DNA from: Fasciolopsis buskii
Taxonomy: Eukaryota > Platyhelminthes > Trematoda > Plagiorchiida > Fasciolidae
Reading direction: 5' to 3'
Assembly (NCBI GenBank): GCA_008360955.1
Contig: LUCM01008772.1
Location: 7,801 to 71,800, forward strand
Length of the DNA stretch: 64,000 nt
The notes under the pieces were generated by a model, which worked only from the letters and a program-made list of their open reading frames with translations, had not been told where the DNA came from and did not search any database. This document shows positions 1 to 12,350 of this stretch, piece by piece; position 1 is the first letter of the stretch; each line of letters starts with the position of its first letter. Both the position numbers and the translations under genes were made by a program.

Positions 1-384
1 GAGTCGAACGCCTTAGCCATTACGCTACCGGGCAGGCTCTGAACGGTTTGTTCAACTTCACCACATGATGTTGCACCTATCCGTCACTGGTTTGCACGGT
101 TACTGTTACTGTCCGTTACCTCACAGCGATCGACCCCTACTGATAGATGACTTCTCTGCAGGTAGCCTAAGTACGACGAAGGCTTTGGATATGACCTACA
201 CAGCTTGCTTGATTACTTGATACATTTTAGTAGTAGGAGATTGAATGTTTACATGAAATAATTCACCATGTGATATCATCGCTGCTTATGATTGTTAACG
301 AGGATGAGACAGCTAAACAGTGCTTCCATGGTTTTTTATGGTGAGTTGAGCGATGAAATCACATGGTGAATTATTTCATGAAAG
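1..384 (-). repeat. tRNA/hammerhead SINE-like repeat, copy 1 (cut by window edge)
   Basis: Reading the minus strand, this copy runs from an inverted arm (plus 300-384) through a 32-nt arm end, a spacer containing a conserved CTCCTACTACTAA-type block, and into a tRNA-like head whose A box (reverse complement at 17-27) lies near base 1. The B box would lie outside the window. The spacer matches the copy at 30494-30907 over about 230 bp in reverse complement. Plus-strand bases 252-283 and 349-380 are a 32-bp inverted repeat with one mismatch. It is a non-coding, non-autonomous retroposon by analogy with tRNA-derived SINEs. The order of blocks differs from the other two copies, so this locus is rearranged. 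Confidence 0.75.
281..327 (+). ncRNA. degenerate hammerhead ribozyme relic in repeat copy 1
   Basis: This aligns with the hammerhead at 57511-57565, but the first core strand is CTTATGA (285-291) instead of CUGAUGA, the second is GAGA (306-309) instead of GAAA, and the stem III/cleavage-site bases are AAA instead of UGUA. The stem I 3' strand CAGTGC (318-323) survives. Substitutions at G5 and in the GAAA box are expected to abolish cleavage, so this is a dead copy. Confidence 0.6.
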
Positions 385-3300
385 CTAGTGAATTTGGAGT
401 CGAAGATTTTATCACCGTCCATTGCATTATTTAGAGGGATAATTCAAACCCGGCGTGACTGGTTTTTACATCAATCAACTCGACAGTCAACTTGTTTACG
501 GAAATACGATGTTATATACGGTGTTCACAGTGATTTTTATTTTGTGTGAATTTTTCGCCTTTTTTCGCAGAATTAGTGGAGACACTATCGGGTAAGTCGC
601 AAGTGGCTAGCATAATAACCGTTCACTACCCCCCACCTGCCAGTCGGTGTCCATGACCGGGGCCCTCGTCCAGCGATATCGTACATACGTTGTGCAGTAA
701 CTGGGGGAAAATGAAACAATCATTAATAACACTATTATTTTAGTCAAAAGTTTTTATCGACGAACGCTTTTTGTGGCAGCTAGGACATAGCTAAGATTTT
801 ATAACTCAAACTGGATGGACTGAAACTGTGAATTCTGGGTGGATATGGCAGTCATAGTACACAAAATCGACAAGAGGTAGGGTATCCACCTTGATTCTAT
901 TTTTATAGAGCTAGTTTCAGATGAAACGTTATAATGGCTACATCCCGTAAGAAACATGATATAATTGGTAATATTAATAAACTAATAGGAAATTATGAAA
1001 TCTTCAAAAAATGTTGAATCTAAACCTCTTCATTTGGCTGACCTTAAAACAGCATCGCAGATGATGATTATTCCCATGGTCTTTCAGGACTGAACGCGCC
1101 TACTTAGAAGAAAACTATTGCTGGGTACTTATGTGACTCCGGGTAAAGGCTGCAGTCTCATCATTGGTATTCTCTTTGCTAGTCACCAACGAATATACTG
1201 GGACTACTTCAGAGATGGTCCACGTACGGTTGATACAAACAGTACTGATCTGTAACGCTAAAGAATTCATAGGATAATTCAAGACTACTACTTCATCTTT
1301 TTATTGTTTGGGGTTACTGTTAATCTTTTCTTCAAAATGCGATAGATATCCGATTCAATGACTGAAACTTCTTGAAATGTAGATCACAGTTTTATTTTTC
1401 AGAAGCCTGAATAAGAGAATCCCAAACGAACGGTGCAACACCTTTTCGATGATGTTATTGCAGCGTTAAATCTACCGTAAGTTGAGCAAACGGTGGATAA
1501 AAAACCAAAGGGAAAAATTATTAGTAGTGGGGAGTAGACCAAGAACAGCCAGTCGACCAGGTCAGCCGTATTTCTGCAGTAACTTTGTTTTACTAAACCT
1601 ATAGAATCGTATATCCATAATCCTGCCACTACATGGGACTGCGAAGGCACAAGCAGGTTAAAGGTAAAAAGTTTGTTATTTATCCTGGTATTATATCTCT
1701 GCCACCTTTAAGACCTTTTGCGAAATGTGGTCATCGTCCTTTTTCTCAAGCTCTGCGGGATTTTATTTCGCGTTTTCTCTCATTACTGTCTTCTAATATA
1801 GCTTCTAAAAGTAAGCAAAGCAAAATCCTGTTGTTAACAAACAAATGATGAATAGTGCAGACTACTTACAGTCTCATTTAAAATCCCAAGTCAACTTCTT
1901 TTTCAAATTCAAACTTGTTGTAAGAGAAATCGATGGTGGAAAGGAAATTCTGCATGGCAACTTTTCGACTAATTTGTGTAATAATAAAGCGGGTGGATGC
2001 TAAATTCTACCCAAGTGTAAGTTCAGTTCGGAATCAGAACTCAAAACGCATACCTAAGTTCGGATGCTCAATGGTCCTTCTACATCCCCTAATACTTCCG
2101 ATTAGTTTTAATTAATGCTTACCGAATCCTTTCAGCGACTTGTTAAGAATAGCTAAGCGAATCGGCCGTTTCTTTGTACCTGAAACATATCCCGAGGAGA
2201 ACATCCGTGCGTTAACTGTGGGTTTATAGACGCTACATTTAGTACTAGCCCTGCATAATTGTTCTTGTTTTTTCTACCTTATCTTTAGGTTATTTCCAAA
2301 TTTCGCACTTCAATTTCGGCTTTAAAGCTTTTATTTATCAATGGCCGAATAAAAAATCAGTAAATTTACGTGGAATTAGCCTACCTAATAGACTTTGTAT
2401 AAGCTAATTTTTGAAGTGACCACGTAAAATTGGTTGGGTAGTTGAAAATGTACTGGCCTTGTTAAAGGACACGGTAGAAATTATGGAGAAATGTCTGTTG
2501 TCAATCTCTCATAAAAAATTATGCGAGAGGCACACGATTACCACCGGAGTAGCAAAACGGACTAAAAACGCGCTAATCAAAACGTTATCCCGGCGAAGGA
2601 TATTTAAATGTTTTTGATGATACAGTCTGTGTCTATACCAAACATAGGACTGAGATTGGCAGTACGGATTGGAAAATTAAGGGCGGTATAACAATAGATG
2701 TGTCACGGAATGATTTCCACTTTCGGAGTCAAAAGCAAGACGGGCAATTCGAACATGCAAAATACACTATCAGAAGGCCAACGGAGATCGAAACAAGGAA
2801 CCGTCAGTCTATTTCACATAATTACATCATGCTAAAAGAACGTTTCAAGGGGTGCGGTAGAGTCATTAGAAAACGGAAGAACAAACAGTGCGCGGAAACT
2901 CTTAAACTGTTTAAGGCCCACACAATACGCTTAAACAGTGCATATTTTTGCTTAGCTCATCATCACTCGAAAAAGAATGACATGCAACTATGTTTTTGTA
3001 CCCCCACTCACAAAATTAGATGGACTGCAGTGGAAGTTACCAGCACAGTAGCACTGGAAGAGATGCCAAAGACAAGAAAGTAATTTTGAAGGAGCACGCA
3101 TTTATTCGATAAAAACGGGAATGAATCTTGACTAAGTCGAGCAGCGCAAGTAAGCCCGTAAATGAATGAATAGGCTGAGGTCGATTTCACAACGTAATCG
3201 AGAGTATGAAAACGGCCAATGGATATAGATTCAATCTTCATAACAGTTTTTTATCGGTTTCAAAGAGGATTCAGTAAACCATTTATTGCGTCAAGGATTT

Positions 3301-6300
3301 GTGAGCAATTTGAAAGCAAATACCTTGTGTTAAGTTGGTCCGTTACAAAAAACTAGTTGGCGGAAATGAACTAAAGATGATTGAGCGGAATGGTGCATAT
3401 TTTCCTGTTTTGGATGCATCCACCATTACCCTCCAGAAAGCAGGAGTTGAATGCTAACAACTGTGTGTAGGTTATCGGAGCGCCCCTGAATTCAAGCAGA
3501 ATAAGGATACGAAATTGGAAGAGGTGTTTGAGGGAACCCTGTGGGACCACCACAGCTGCAAATGGGATGGCCTCGTGGAGTTTGTTAACTACATTCTGTT
3601 GCACATGTTCCCTTGTTTTTGCATATTGAATGAGCTTGGTGACGTTTCGTATCTGACCGTTTGAATGAACAATATGTAGTCAGGGCAACCTAAATTAACC
3701 GATCAGAAGTAGATTGCCTCCAATTTTGTAAGAGGAGCACTCTAGAGGAAACATTAAATTAACTGACAGAAACGTCGATTATCGCACTGATAGGAGAGCT
3801 GCACGCAAAAATGTGCATCCCTTGGCTTTATTCTCAAAATGCAAGAAGTCAAAAAATTTCTCCACTAGTCACTGCGAGTAGAAATGTTCGGGAAGGCGCA
3901 TGCTTATGCAACAGTCTATTCGCAAAGAGTGATTACGTTAACGGAGGTCCTCTACTTCGCGTTCATATTGATTTGATTTTATCAAGAAACCATGGTACCG
4001 GATATTTTACTCAATAATGTCATGTGATTGTGCTTCCATATTCAAATGTAAACCGGCTATTACAAACGTGGTGGGCAATTTTTATTTAGTATTCACCAAT
4101 TTGGTGGCTACAGAAAAATTAGACAATTACATATTTTAGAACGTTAATTCTGGCACCACTCATGGTATCCACTGTAGCTGGTCAAAATGCGAGTTAAAAA
4201 TTCATGAAGTAGGCGCAACTGAGTGTAGTCTGAGTGACAAATTAGCAGCTGAATTTTCTACGGCTGACCACGTGTTCGAATACTTGGTGAAGCAGCTCCA
4301 TGCAATGAAGGAAGTGGTTGGAATTAAAGCCCTTCGGCAAAATAGTAAATCACAATAACTAATATTGTCGAAAATAAAGAAGTGATCATGTTGAACCATG
4401 TGCCCCATTGTGTAGATCTATTGGTCAAATAAACGGATAGGCGTCATACCGAAAAATTGCGGTGACAGAAACTCGCATCATCAACAAAACTCAAAATTAT
4501 TTAGTTTGGATGGTCAAGAGTAATGGACTGTTTCCTATCTTATTTAGTGACTTGCAAATAGGTCTGCAGGTGAATAGAAACACCAAAATATCTGTTTCAA
4601 CTTCATCCCTGCATCCTCGATTGAATGATAAAGTTATTGGGATTAAGCACCTACTGACTTCGATCCGGAGCAAATATACCATTAGAGGTTGATAAAAATA
4701 AAAAACTGTTAAAATTTTGTTATATGGAAAAAAATTCAGATTAAATCTGCAGCAAATTAATTAAACGAGCCCAAATTTATTCCATGTTAGCCAGGTTTTA
4801 TTGCTGGTCGAGTCCATGTCAGAACCTTATAGATGCGCAAAATACCGTTTTGTCAATGGATGGAATTGGAAAGTATTTGGAAAAATCCCTTTTGTAGTCA
4901 CCGAATTGATTTTCCAAATACATGAACATTCCCTAAATTACGTGCAGCTGCGAATCTCTGTGACCCGGAAGTCTTCACAAACGAGGGAACAAACGATTGC
5001 TAACTTAAAACTTGAAACAGCTTATAGACCCAATGGATCCTAATACGGTACACTGATAAATGATTGGAAAAGACGAGCGTGCTACAAATACTGGCATTCA
5101 AATCTCGAATTTGCATCTATCTTCTTTACTTCAAAAATGTGAGATAGGTGCACATTTTGAGTGAGTCGGACAACCGTTATCCTTGGGATTGGACTTATGA
5201 CATAAGAAAAATATGACACATCCTATCTTCTACCGGTTTCCCCGGGATGAAAACGAAGTGACAAAACATTTTACGCTCGAATTTTAGTACGTAAGTAGGA
5301 ACGGAAGTGGCGTTTCAACCTTCCGATGTCATCTACTTTTACCACGGAAACTTGCAAGTACTCCACTGTCAACTGAATCAGCATGCTATGCACACGGTCA
5401 GTCCATCCCTTTGTATCGTTAAACGAGGCTGTGAACAATTGGAAATTACTTCCTGTCAACTTGGTTGCTACAAAAATGACCTAGCACTGTGTTTGGATTT
5501 CATTTTTGTTTCATTATTGCTTCTCATACAATTTGATGCCATGACTAGGAAAATTTCACATAAAATTAGCTATATTTTGAAAGATTTGAGTCACCCTCAC
5601 ATCAGATGTAGTTCATTGAAAATCTCGATGGTTCTATTTCAGCCATAAATGAGATTAATGAGTGGCTGAAACTTTGTCCATGTTGTACATTTCAGAATTC
5701 GTTCAATCGGAGAGAAGTACTGTTCCGTTGGTTGATTTATTCTATGACTACTTTTGTTTCGCTTCAGTAGGCTGCTAATAATGGGTTGTTCTTGTATGAC
5801 AAAAATCCTGCTTGTGGATTGTCTCTCAGTGGTGCCAACGTTAGTGTTTGGTGCATTAAAATACTTCTGCAGAAATGAATCACAACAATTTGATGATTTA
5901 GTTATTTTTATCCATGGTTCACGTAAAATGGTCGTTTGATCTGAATTGTGCGTTGTTAAAGAAGGCAATTCCTGAACAAAATGCGTGTCCCACTTACGAT
6001 TAGGCATGGCGGATGCTGTAACCCTATGGGCAACAAACATGACATTCATTAGAAAAGCCCGGGTTCATATTCTGGGTTCGATGGGACAGGTACCACTGAT
6101 GACATCTGTTAAAAGCGATTCACGTGGTCCGGGATCTCCAAGTGAAATGTTATTCTGTTATATGTCATTTTCGAAACAAAAGAGACCTTAAGAACTTTCA
6201 TTTCGTAATGGCTTGTTGCACAATTTGTAGACGGGAACAAGATTGTCATTTAACCCAAAAATTTGTGTCCCGCCTTTTCCGAATTTAGTCAGTGCCGTTG

Positions 6301-9300
6301 TTAGCTAGTTATCTTTCATTTGTAAGAAATTACTGAAAGCCTCTACGAATCATATTCATGTGTTTTGCTGGAAAACTCCGAATTTCGCATCTGTCTGCTT
6401 TCATATGTTCAACTTTTTGTCGCGATAATTGCTTCTAGTTTAACCAGAACTAGATTTTGTTGTTTCCCGTGCGAAAGATCCAAATGGCAGTCAGCCAAAT
6501 GTATCGATAAACGTTCCCAAAACAAACGAGCCATTCGGAATCAAAAAAATAGACACTTTAGCAACTGAATTTGATCATGTTAAACGTAAATCGCGTGGAC
6601 ATTCCTTTGCACCTCTGCTTCGGCTTGTCTGTATTTTGACCTCATGAAGAATGGGCCATGCTTCTTTGTCCGAGAATAATTGACTTGGCCAGGGAAATAG
6701 TTGACAATGATGGAGCAAAACTATTCATGAAAAACTTACTCTGCTTTTCGCTTACCTTAACTGGATATGCTGACGTAATTTAATTTAAAATGTACCCCAC
6801 GTAGAAATGCAACAGATACTAATAACTGTGAAATCGAAACTCAGGTCGTACACGTCTATACATGTATCCTAATTCACATTATGAATAGCTGCTCAACTCA
6901 GAAGTGTGCTGACCATAACTTTCTTGAGAATTTCACTGTCCATTAACTATCATATTCTTAAAATGTTTCATATTGATCATGTCTTCTTTGGCTTCATCAT
7001 TCTGATTTTCACATTATAATTTCCGTTTTAGTAAAAAAAAGCAAGTAGTCTGCAATGCGTTATTGACTAACGTGATATTTCCACAAATTCCGAACATCAA
7101 AATACTTGCTTTCCTTTTGCTGCAGTCACTCGGGGGACTCCAGTTTTTCTTCGGCTTAATGATTGCATTTAAAGTGAATCTTTTGGGATCGGCTTTTCAA
7201 ATCGTTACAATCATTGCTACCCATTGAAAGATTTATCCCAAATGGTCTGTTCAGGAAACTAGTATCAGTGTGGATTAAGTGGAATTTGAAAATATTGTTG
7301 CCGCTGCAGCACCGGTTATTCGGAATGTCGATATCAAAAGTCCGTGATTCTGGAAAACTATCACGTCTTTGGAGAATACATTATGTCTAAATTAGATCTG
7401 TACATCACAGACATTTTAAACCAACCAGATTTAACGCCCGAGTCTTGAAACAGCGTCAGAACAAAAACCTCGCCATTTTCCACTAAGAAGTAGATTGTTA
7501 ACAATCCCGAATGGCAGAGACCAGGGATTTTTTCGGCGTTATTCTGACTTTTATTTGGTAAGCACTTTTGAATCAATAAGTAATGCGTAAATGTTGTGCG
7601 GTGCAATTCCAACTGCTGTGTGAAACACAACGAAATCATGAAATCTTGACAGTTTCATCAACATTATGACAATGCGGGTATGAAGAAATCCCTGCGAAAG
7701 ATACTTAGGAAGACAGTGAGCTGATTCCATATCACGAATTAAAACAATTCCCAAAACCAATGGAAAAACGAAACCAAACGAAAGTGGGATGGTGAGGTTA
7801 GACTGTAAACTTTACTCATTGCATAATGAGCTACTATTTGCAGATCTTTGATGACTTTTGTGTGTACTTCAAACCAAACGTGTGCCCGGATATCTCAGCT
7901 TTTGATAAATGTGTCCCAAATATTTTATTCATACCAAAGTTCTTAAAAAGGATCCAGGCTGTGAGTCTCTCCCCTTTTGAAATCAGCATGATAAAGTAAA
8001 AACTTGATGTTGCCATCATTTCTTCTATCACTAACATTCGAAAAGAACTTGGAAACGTATGCACAGTGAACTGCTGTTTGACCACGAGTAGATGTATGTG
8101 CTACACATGTTCGCATAATTTTCGGAACGCTGTTTACCGGGAAGGAGAGAGAGTCAGTAACAATAACATCACACGGATTTTACCAAAAGGAAACAAACAG
8201 TATGCACACGAAAGTATGGAGTAGAACACAGACGTTTTGGGGATAAGGCTTATACGCATAATTGCAGCAGGCTGTCGCAAGTGTCGAATTTCACCAGAAT
8301 TCTACGATATAAGCTCTAAAATCGATGAACTGAGTGCTCCGTTGATGACATACCCGTGTGATACCGTGGCATTGGAAGCATGATCCATGTGATCAGGGAT
8401 AGGTGTTATCGAGTATAGGGAAATGCCAGCAAACGGCAAGTTGTTGAAGGAATTGTTTTGCATTCTAATTCAATTTGTCGCATTATATCAAACGTTGTAT
8501 GAAGGTTGCTTGTCACTCTTCCCGGATTTAGAACGAACGGGATTGCATATTTCATGTATATTCATTCGGTCATTGCCTTGACTTTACATGATAGAAATGG
8601 GTTCACAGCATCTAGTCATTTGGATACCATATTTGGCATAATATTCAGGGCAGTAAGCTTTTGTAGCAAATGCGAAACAATAATTAGATAGTTCCTCTTA
8701 ATAACATTCATTTTGCAGAAACGACCACCCCATTTTATGGGAGAACGCAACAACAATAAATAATTTTACTAATTAGAACTGATTTGTAGATGATGAAAGA
8801 AGTCTTTGCATTCGTTCGGCATTTCGCTGAAACATGGACAGGGAGACGTTTGCTAGAATGTGAGTGGAAAAGGATGTGATGATCTGCTGATGAAAACCGG
8901 CTAACTTACTCGTCAAATCTATAATACAATACTCTTTTAAGTTTCTTGAATTAAATTAGTTGGACATTATTTTACGAAATGGCATCTTGTTCATATCTTT
9001 AATGTTTATAAAAATGGCAGACTTGTCCGGTGAGTCATGCATCCACTGAAATGACTACCCCGAAACCAGTTATTTTTCAAATCAACCGGTTCGGCTTATG
9101 AACTCTTGATTTCAGCCATAACTCATCGAAGGTGGTTCGTTACATATTTAGGAGGTTTCAACGAAAAAGCGGAAAGCACTTCCGGACCGGGCATTTTGCC
9201 TCTGAATTTTGTTAATGCATTAGCCACACATCTGATTTTCCTGCAGCAAACAAGCGCTCATTGGAGTACAGAAAATGCCTTTCCCCCATTGTCCTTTCAA

Positions 9301-10387
9301 CTTTTGGCTACAATGCGACGGTGGTAACCGGATCACTTTTATCCAAGTGTTAGCAACTGTCGGAAATCATTTCTGTCTCACGTATTTTTCGAGTTGCAGG
9401 CGACAAGGCAACAAGTTTGGCTCTTTTAACCGATGGCAGGATTTACGAGCTTTATTATTAGTACGCAGAAATCAGGCTTCAAATATTTAGGCACAGCTCG
9501 AAAACTACAAATTACAAAACTGAACACCGACAGTATAGATCTATTTTTCCGATAATCAGATGAATCCGAATTACCATAAATGTTATTTCTGACATTTCTA
9601 ACGAAAATGGAAATCCATTTTATACAATTATTTCAACACGATTTGTTTTAAAACATCAGACAGCTCTGTAAATGGTCAATTATTTTTGTTTTCATCTCAC
9701 ATCGAAAAATCACTTTTACCGAATATTTTCGAATCGACAAATAACTAACTCCTGAAAATCCATCTCGCTCAATGGCCATTCAATGTATGCCCCGACAACA
9801 GAGAGACTTTGTTATGCAAAAAGTAAGTTATGGGGGCCAAGTCTTGTTGCATCAAATCTTTTCGTCGAACAATACAAAAGGATAAGATAATCAAACAAAA
9901 TGATGTACAAGACTGTCAGTCAAATTTTACACATCAAAAAACGTTTGTGTAATTTCCAACATCAGATATGCTCAGTTAGCTTGCTAATCCGTTTATTTAC
10001 TATCATTATTTTGCTTAACAGATGAACTTTTTACTTATACATGTAAGACGTTTTCAGATTCTCATAAATTTCTCATTATTTCCAAATTGTGCAAACCAAA
10101 TCTTGTAAATTCTAGTGCAATAACCGAAAACTTTGTATGTTGCATGATACAGTTTGGAAAACAAGCGTATTACTAAAGTATAAACAAATTGCAAATGTCT
10201 ACTTCAAATTCAATGAATTGTGTACCCAGCTGTTCAGATCAACTAGGCAACTGACAAGTGTTTGAGGACGCCTACTAGGTAATTCATTGAAAGACGTTCT
10301 ACCTACTGACTTATCACTGCACAAAACCAAACTATTTGTTTTATTCAACCTACCTCTTCTATCTCCAACCCAATCTCTTTATCCTAT
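385..10387. other. AT-rich stretch without a supported gene
   Basis: Open frames here are short (the longest are 127 codons at 2700-3083 + and 136 codons at 5639-6049 -) and resemble no family I recognise. They are scattered over both strands, as expected by chance in AT-rich DNA. No transposon domain, RNA gene, long tandem repeat or CpG-rich promoter was seen. It could be intergenic or a large intron. Confidence 0.55.
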
Positions 10388-10777
10388 TTGCCTACACATA
10401 TTGTCTCCACTGATCACACGCCAAATACTTGCAACGGTTCATTGTCAAACATTGTAGCACGTGGTTTTCAGTCTCTTAGCTCGCCTTTTTTCAGGCCTCA
10501 TCGGTCTCTGAATCTCGATTCCTTCAATGTGCGAACTTTAATGCAGCCTGGCCAACAGGCGTGTTTAGCTCTGACCGTGGACTCAATCTCGACCGACGTC
10601 CACTGCGTCAGTGAAACACGAATTCAGGATTCGAGTGGAGTAATTCAGCTAACTGTGCCAAATGTCTCGTCAAGATATTTCCTTCACACTTCAGGAGACG
10701 AAACAGCTCAAGCTGTGGGTCAATGCGGAGTAGCAACAGTCTTGCGTAGGAAGTCTGAAGCAGCCCTTCTAGACTGA
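10388..10777 (+). pseudogene. RTE endonuclease N-terminal fragment
   Basis: This is a 129-codon open frame. From about residue 36 it carries the start of the RTE endonuclease: a Leu-Asp-Ser-Phe-Asn-Val-Arg-Thr stretch (the FNVRTL motif that opens the nuclease fold), then an SETRIQDSSGVI-like motif in which the Glu is the metal-binding residue of AP-like endonucleases. The frame then stops where the domain should continue, so the catalytic His/Asp half is absent. The first 35 residues match nothing I know and may be 5' flank. It lies just upstream of the RT remains in the same orientation. Confidence 0.8.
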
Positions 10778-10799
10778 ATTCCGTTTACCAGCCCTTTTT

Positions 10800-12080
10800 C
10801 CCCCGAGGAACTGCAAGGATTAGTCGGCTGAAGGAAGAATAGTGGTATCAGGCGCCGTTCCCTTGTCAACTCGGCTTCTGAAGAGGGGAAAAGCAGCCGG
10901 TCCAAACGAACTCCCTCCTTTCAGTTCTTTTCAAATTCGGTGGAGAAGTCCTGACAAAAACTTGCCTCATTGATCCTTGATATTTGGAACAAATCAATGA
11001 TCGTACCCACCTTCAAAAAGACATAGAGTGACCGCCTGTGACAATAATCGAGGGATTAGTTTAATTCCGATAGTTATTAAGATCCTGGCGTTGATAATGC
11101 TGCGCCATTTGACACCGGTTCATGACAGCAACACCCATGAACATTAACCTGGATTTCGTCCATGTGGACGTTGGAAAGACCAGGTTTTTACTGTTCACCA
11201 GTTACTCGAAATACGGCACACACTGCCGCCTACGTTCATAATTATTCTCGGTTTCAAAGGCGATTTCGACTCTTTACCAGACAATGCTATTCACTGCGCC
11301 CCATCAAAATGGTATACAAGCGAAATTGGTGAACCTTGCGCGAGCGCTGCACTGGCATACCTATGTTTGCTTGAGGGTATACGGTGAACTACCAAGTTCA
11401 TTCAAAGCGACTAGCGGTGTTTAACAAGGGTGCTTCATCTCACCATTCCTGTTCAACTTATTCATAGACAAAATAATGGAGAGCACTTCAGGAGGTCTCC
11501 AGAATGTAGGCGTCGAACTGACAAACGGAGAGAAGCTGTGAGACCTAGATTACGTAGATAATGCGGACCTTGCAAAAAGTGCAATAGACAGACACTTGAA
11601 CCCTGTAGCTGGGTTCGCTGTGCTTTGCACCTTCAAAGTATAGACTGCTGTAACAAGATTGGATGACATTAGTCCAGAAGTTGGTACTCAATGAAGATCG
11701 GCTGACTGTGTAGACTATTTCACTTACCTCGGAAGCTGCGTGACGAACGATGGTAGCACGGTATTAGAGGTGAGCGTGCATATATCCAACGCTGGAGTAG
11801 CGCATGCTGGACTGAAGCACTTGTGTCGTCCGTCTGACGTTTCACTGAGGTTAAAAGGCCGTGTTTACTGTGCCGGATGGCACTCAATTCCGTTGTACGA
11901 TTGCAAGACATGGGAGATGGTCGTCAGTTGGAGGTTTTCGACCACCAATATCTACGTATTAAAGCTAGGGTTGGATGGAGTGACCGGGTGAGTAATTTTG
12001 AGGTGGGGAATCTAATACTAAGTGCCGGGTCTCAGAATACCATATCTCAGCGTATGAAAATTAATAGACTACGCTGATTA
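10800..12080 (+). pseudogene. RTE reverse transcriptase remains
   Basis: In shifting frames the strand shows, in order, RT linker residues, a KFGGEVLTKT-like block, an IIEG-V-F-like motif near NNRGISL, the fingers/palm region, QGCFISPFLFNLFIDK (the QGCPLSP-type motif, near 11430-11470), the catalytic box as YVDN, and the thumb block VDYFTYLGSC. Stops interrupt each block, and the changed catalytic aspartate makes activity impossible. The end blends into the C-terminal region at 12080-12350. Confidence 0.85.
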
Positions 12081-12350
12081 GGTTACATGTTTTCTAGGCT
12101 AACAATTGTCTAACAAATCGTGCCCTATTTGGCTTTGCTAAGTCAGAGTCGAGGGAACAATGAGCAAACCAGCAGATGACGTGGTGACGTGCAGTGAAAA
12201 TTTTCACAGCGGACTTAGTCAAAGTAGGTGCCTGGCGTTTTTTGGGTCGGGGTCCGAAGGTTCCGCCAGCTGGGTGGCTGGAAACACTGAGGGATTTGAC
12301 AGTAAACCTTTGGTGATCGCGTTGCGATTAACAGAAAAAGCTTGTTAGAT

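Larger units (their letters stand above)
10388..12350 (+). mobile_element. RTE-type non-LTR retrotransposon, decayed and internally deleted
   Basis: Pieces of one polyprotein appear in order on the plus strand. An endonuclease N-terminus is followed by reverse transcriptase blocks and then the RTE C-terminal region (patterns such as FTYLGSCVTNDGS and SDVSLRLKGRVYC). The element normally copies itself by target-primed reverse transcription using an AP-type endonuclease and RT. Most of the endonuclease is missing: only about 30 bp separate its N-terminal part from the RT linker, where the family has several hundred bases. Many stops and frameshifts are present. The RT catalytic box YADD reads YVDN at 11551-11562, so the copy is dead. 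The 3' limit near 12350 rests on faint similarity to the family's C-terminus. Confidence 0.85.

Noticed and set aside
2700..3083. 127-codon plus-strand frame as a gene
   Set aside because: No domain, no neighbours, and frames of this length are expected a few times by chance in 64 kb.
5639..6049. 136-codon minus-strand frame as a gene
   Set aside because: No recognisable motif, overlaps unrelated plus-strand frames, and no splice or polyadenylation context supports it.
7361..8085. Run of three minus-strand frames as exons of one gene
   Set aside because: No family resemblance and no convincing splice sites between them.
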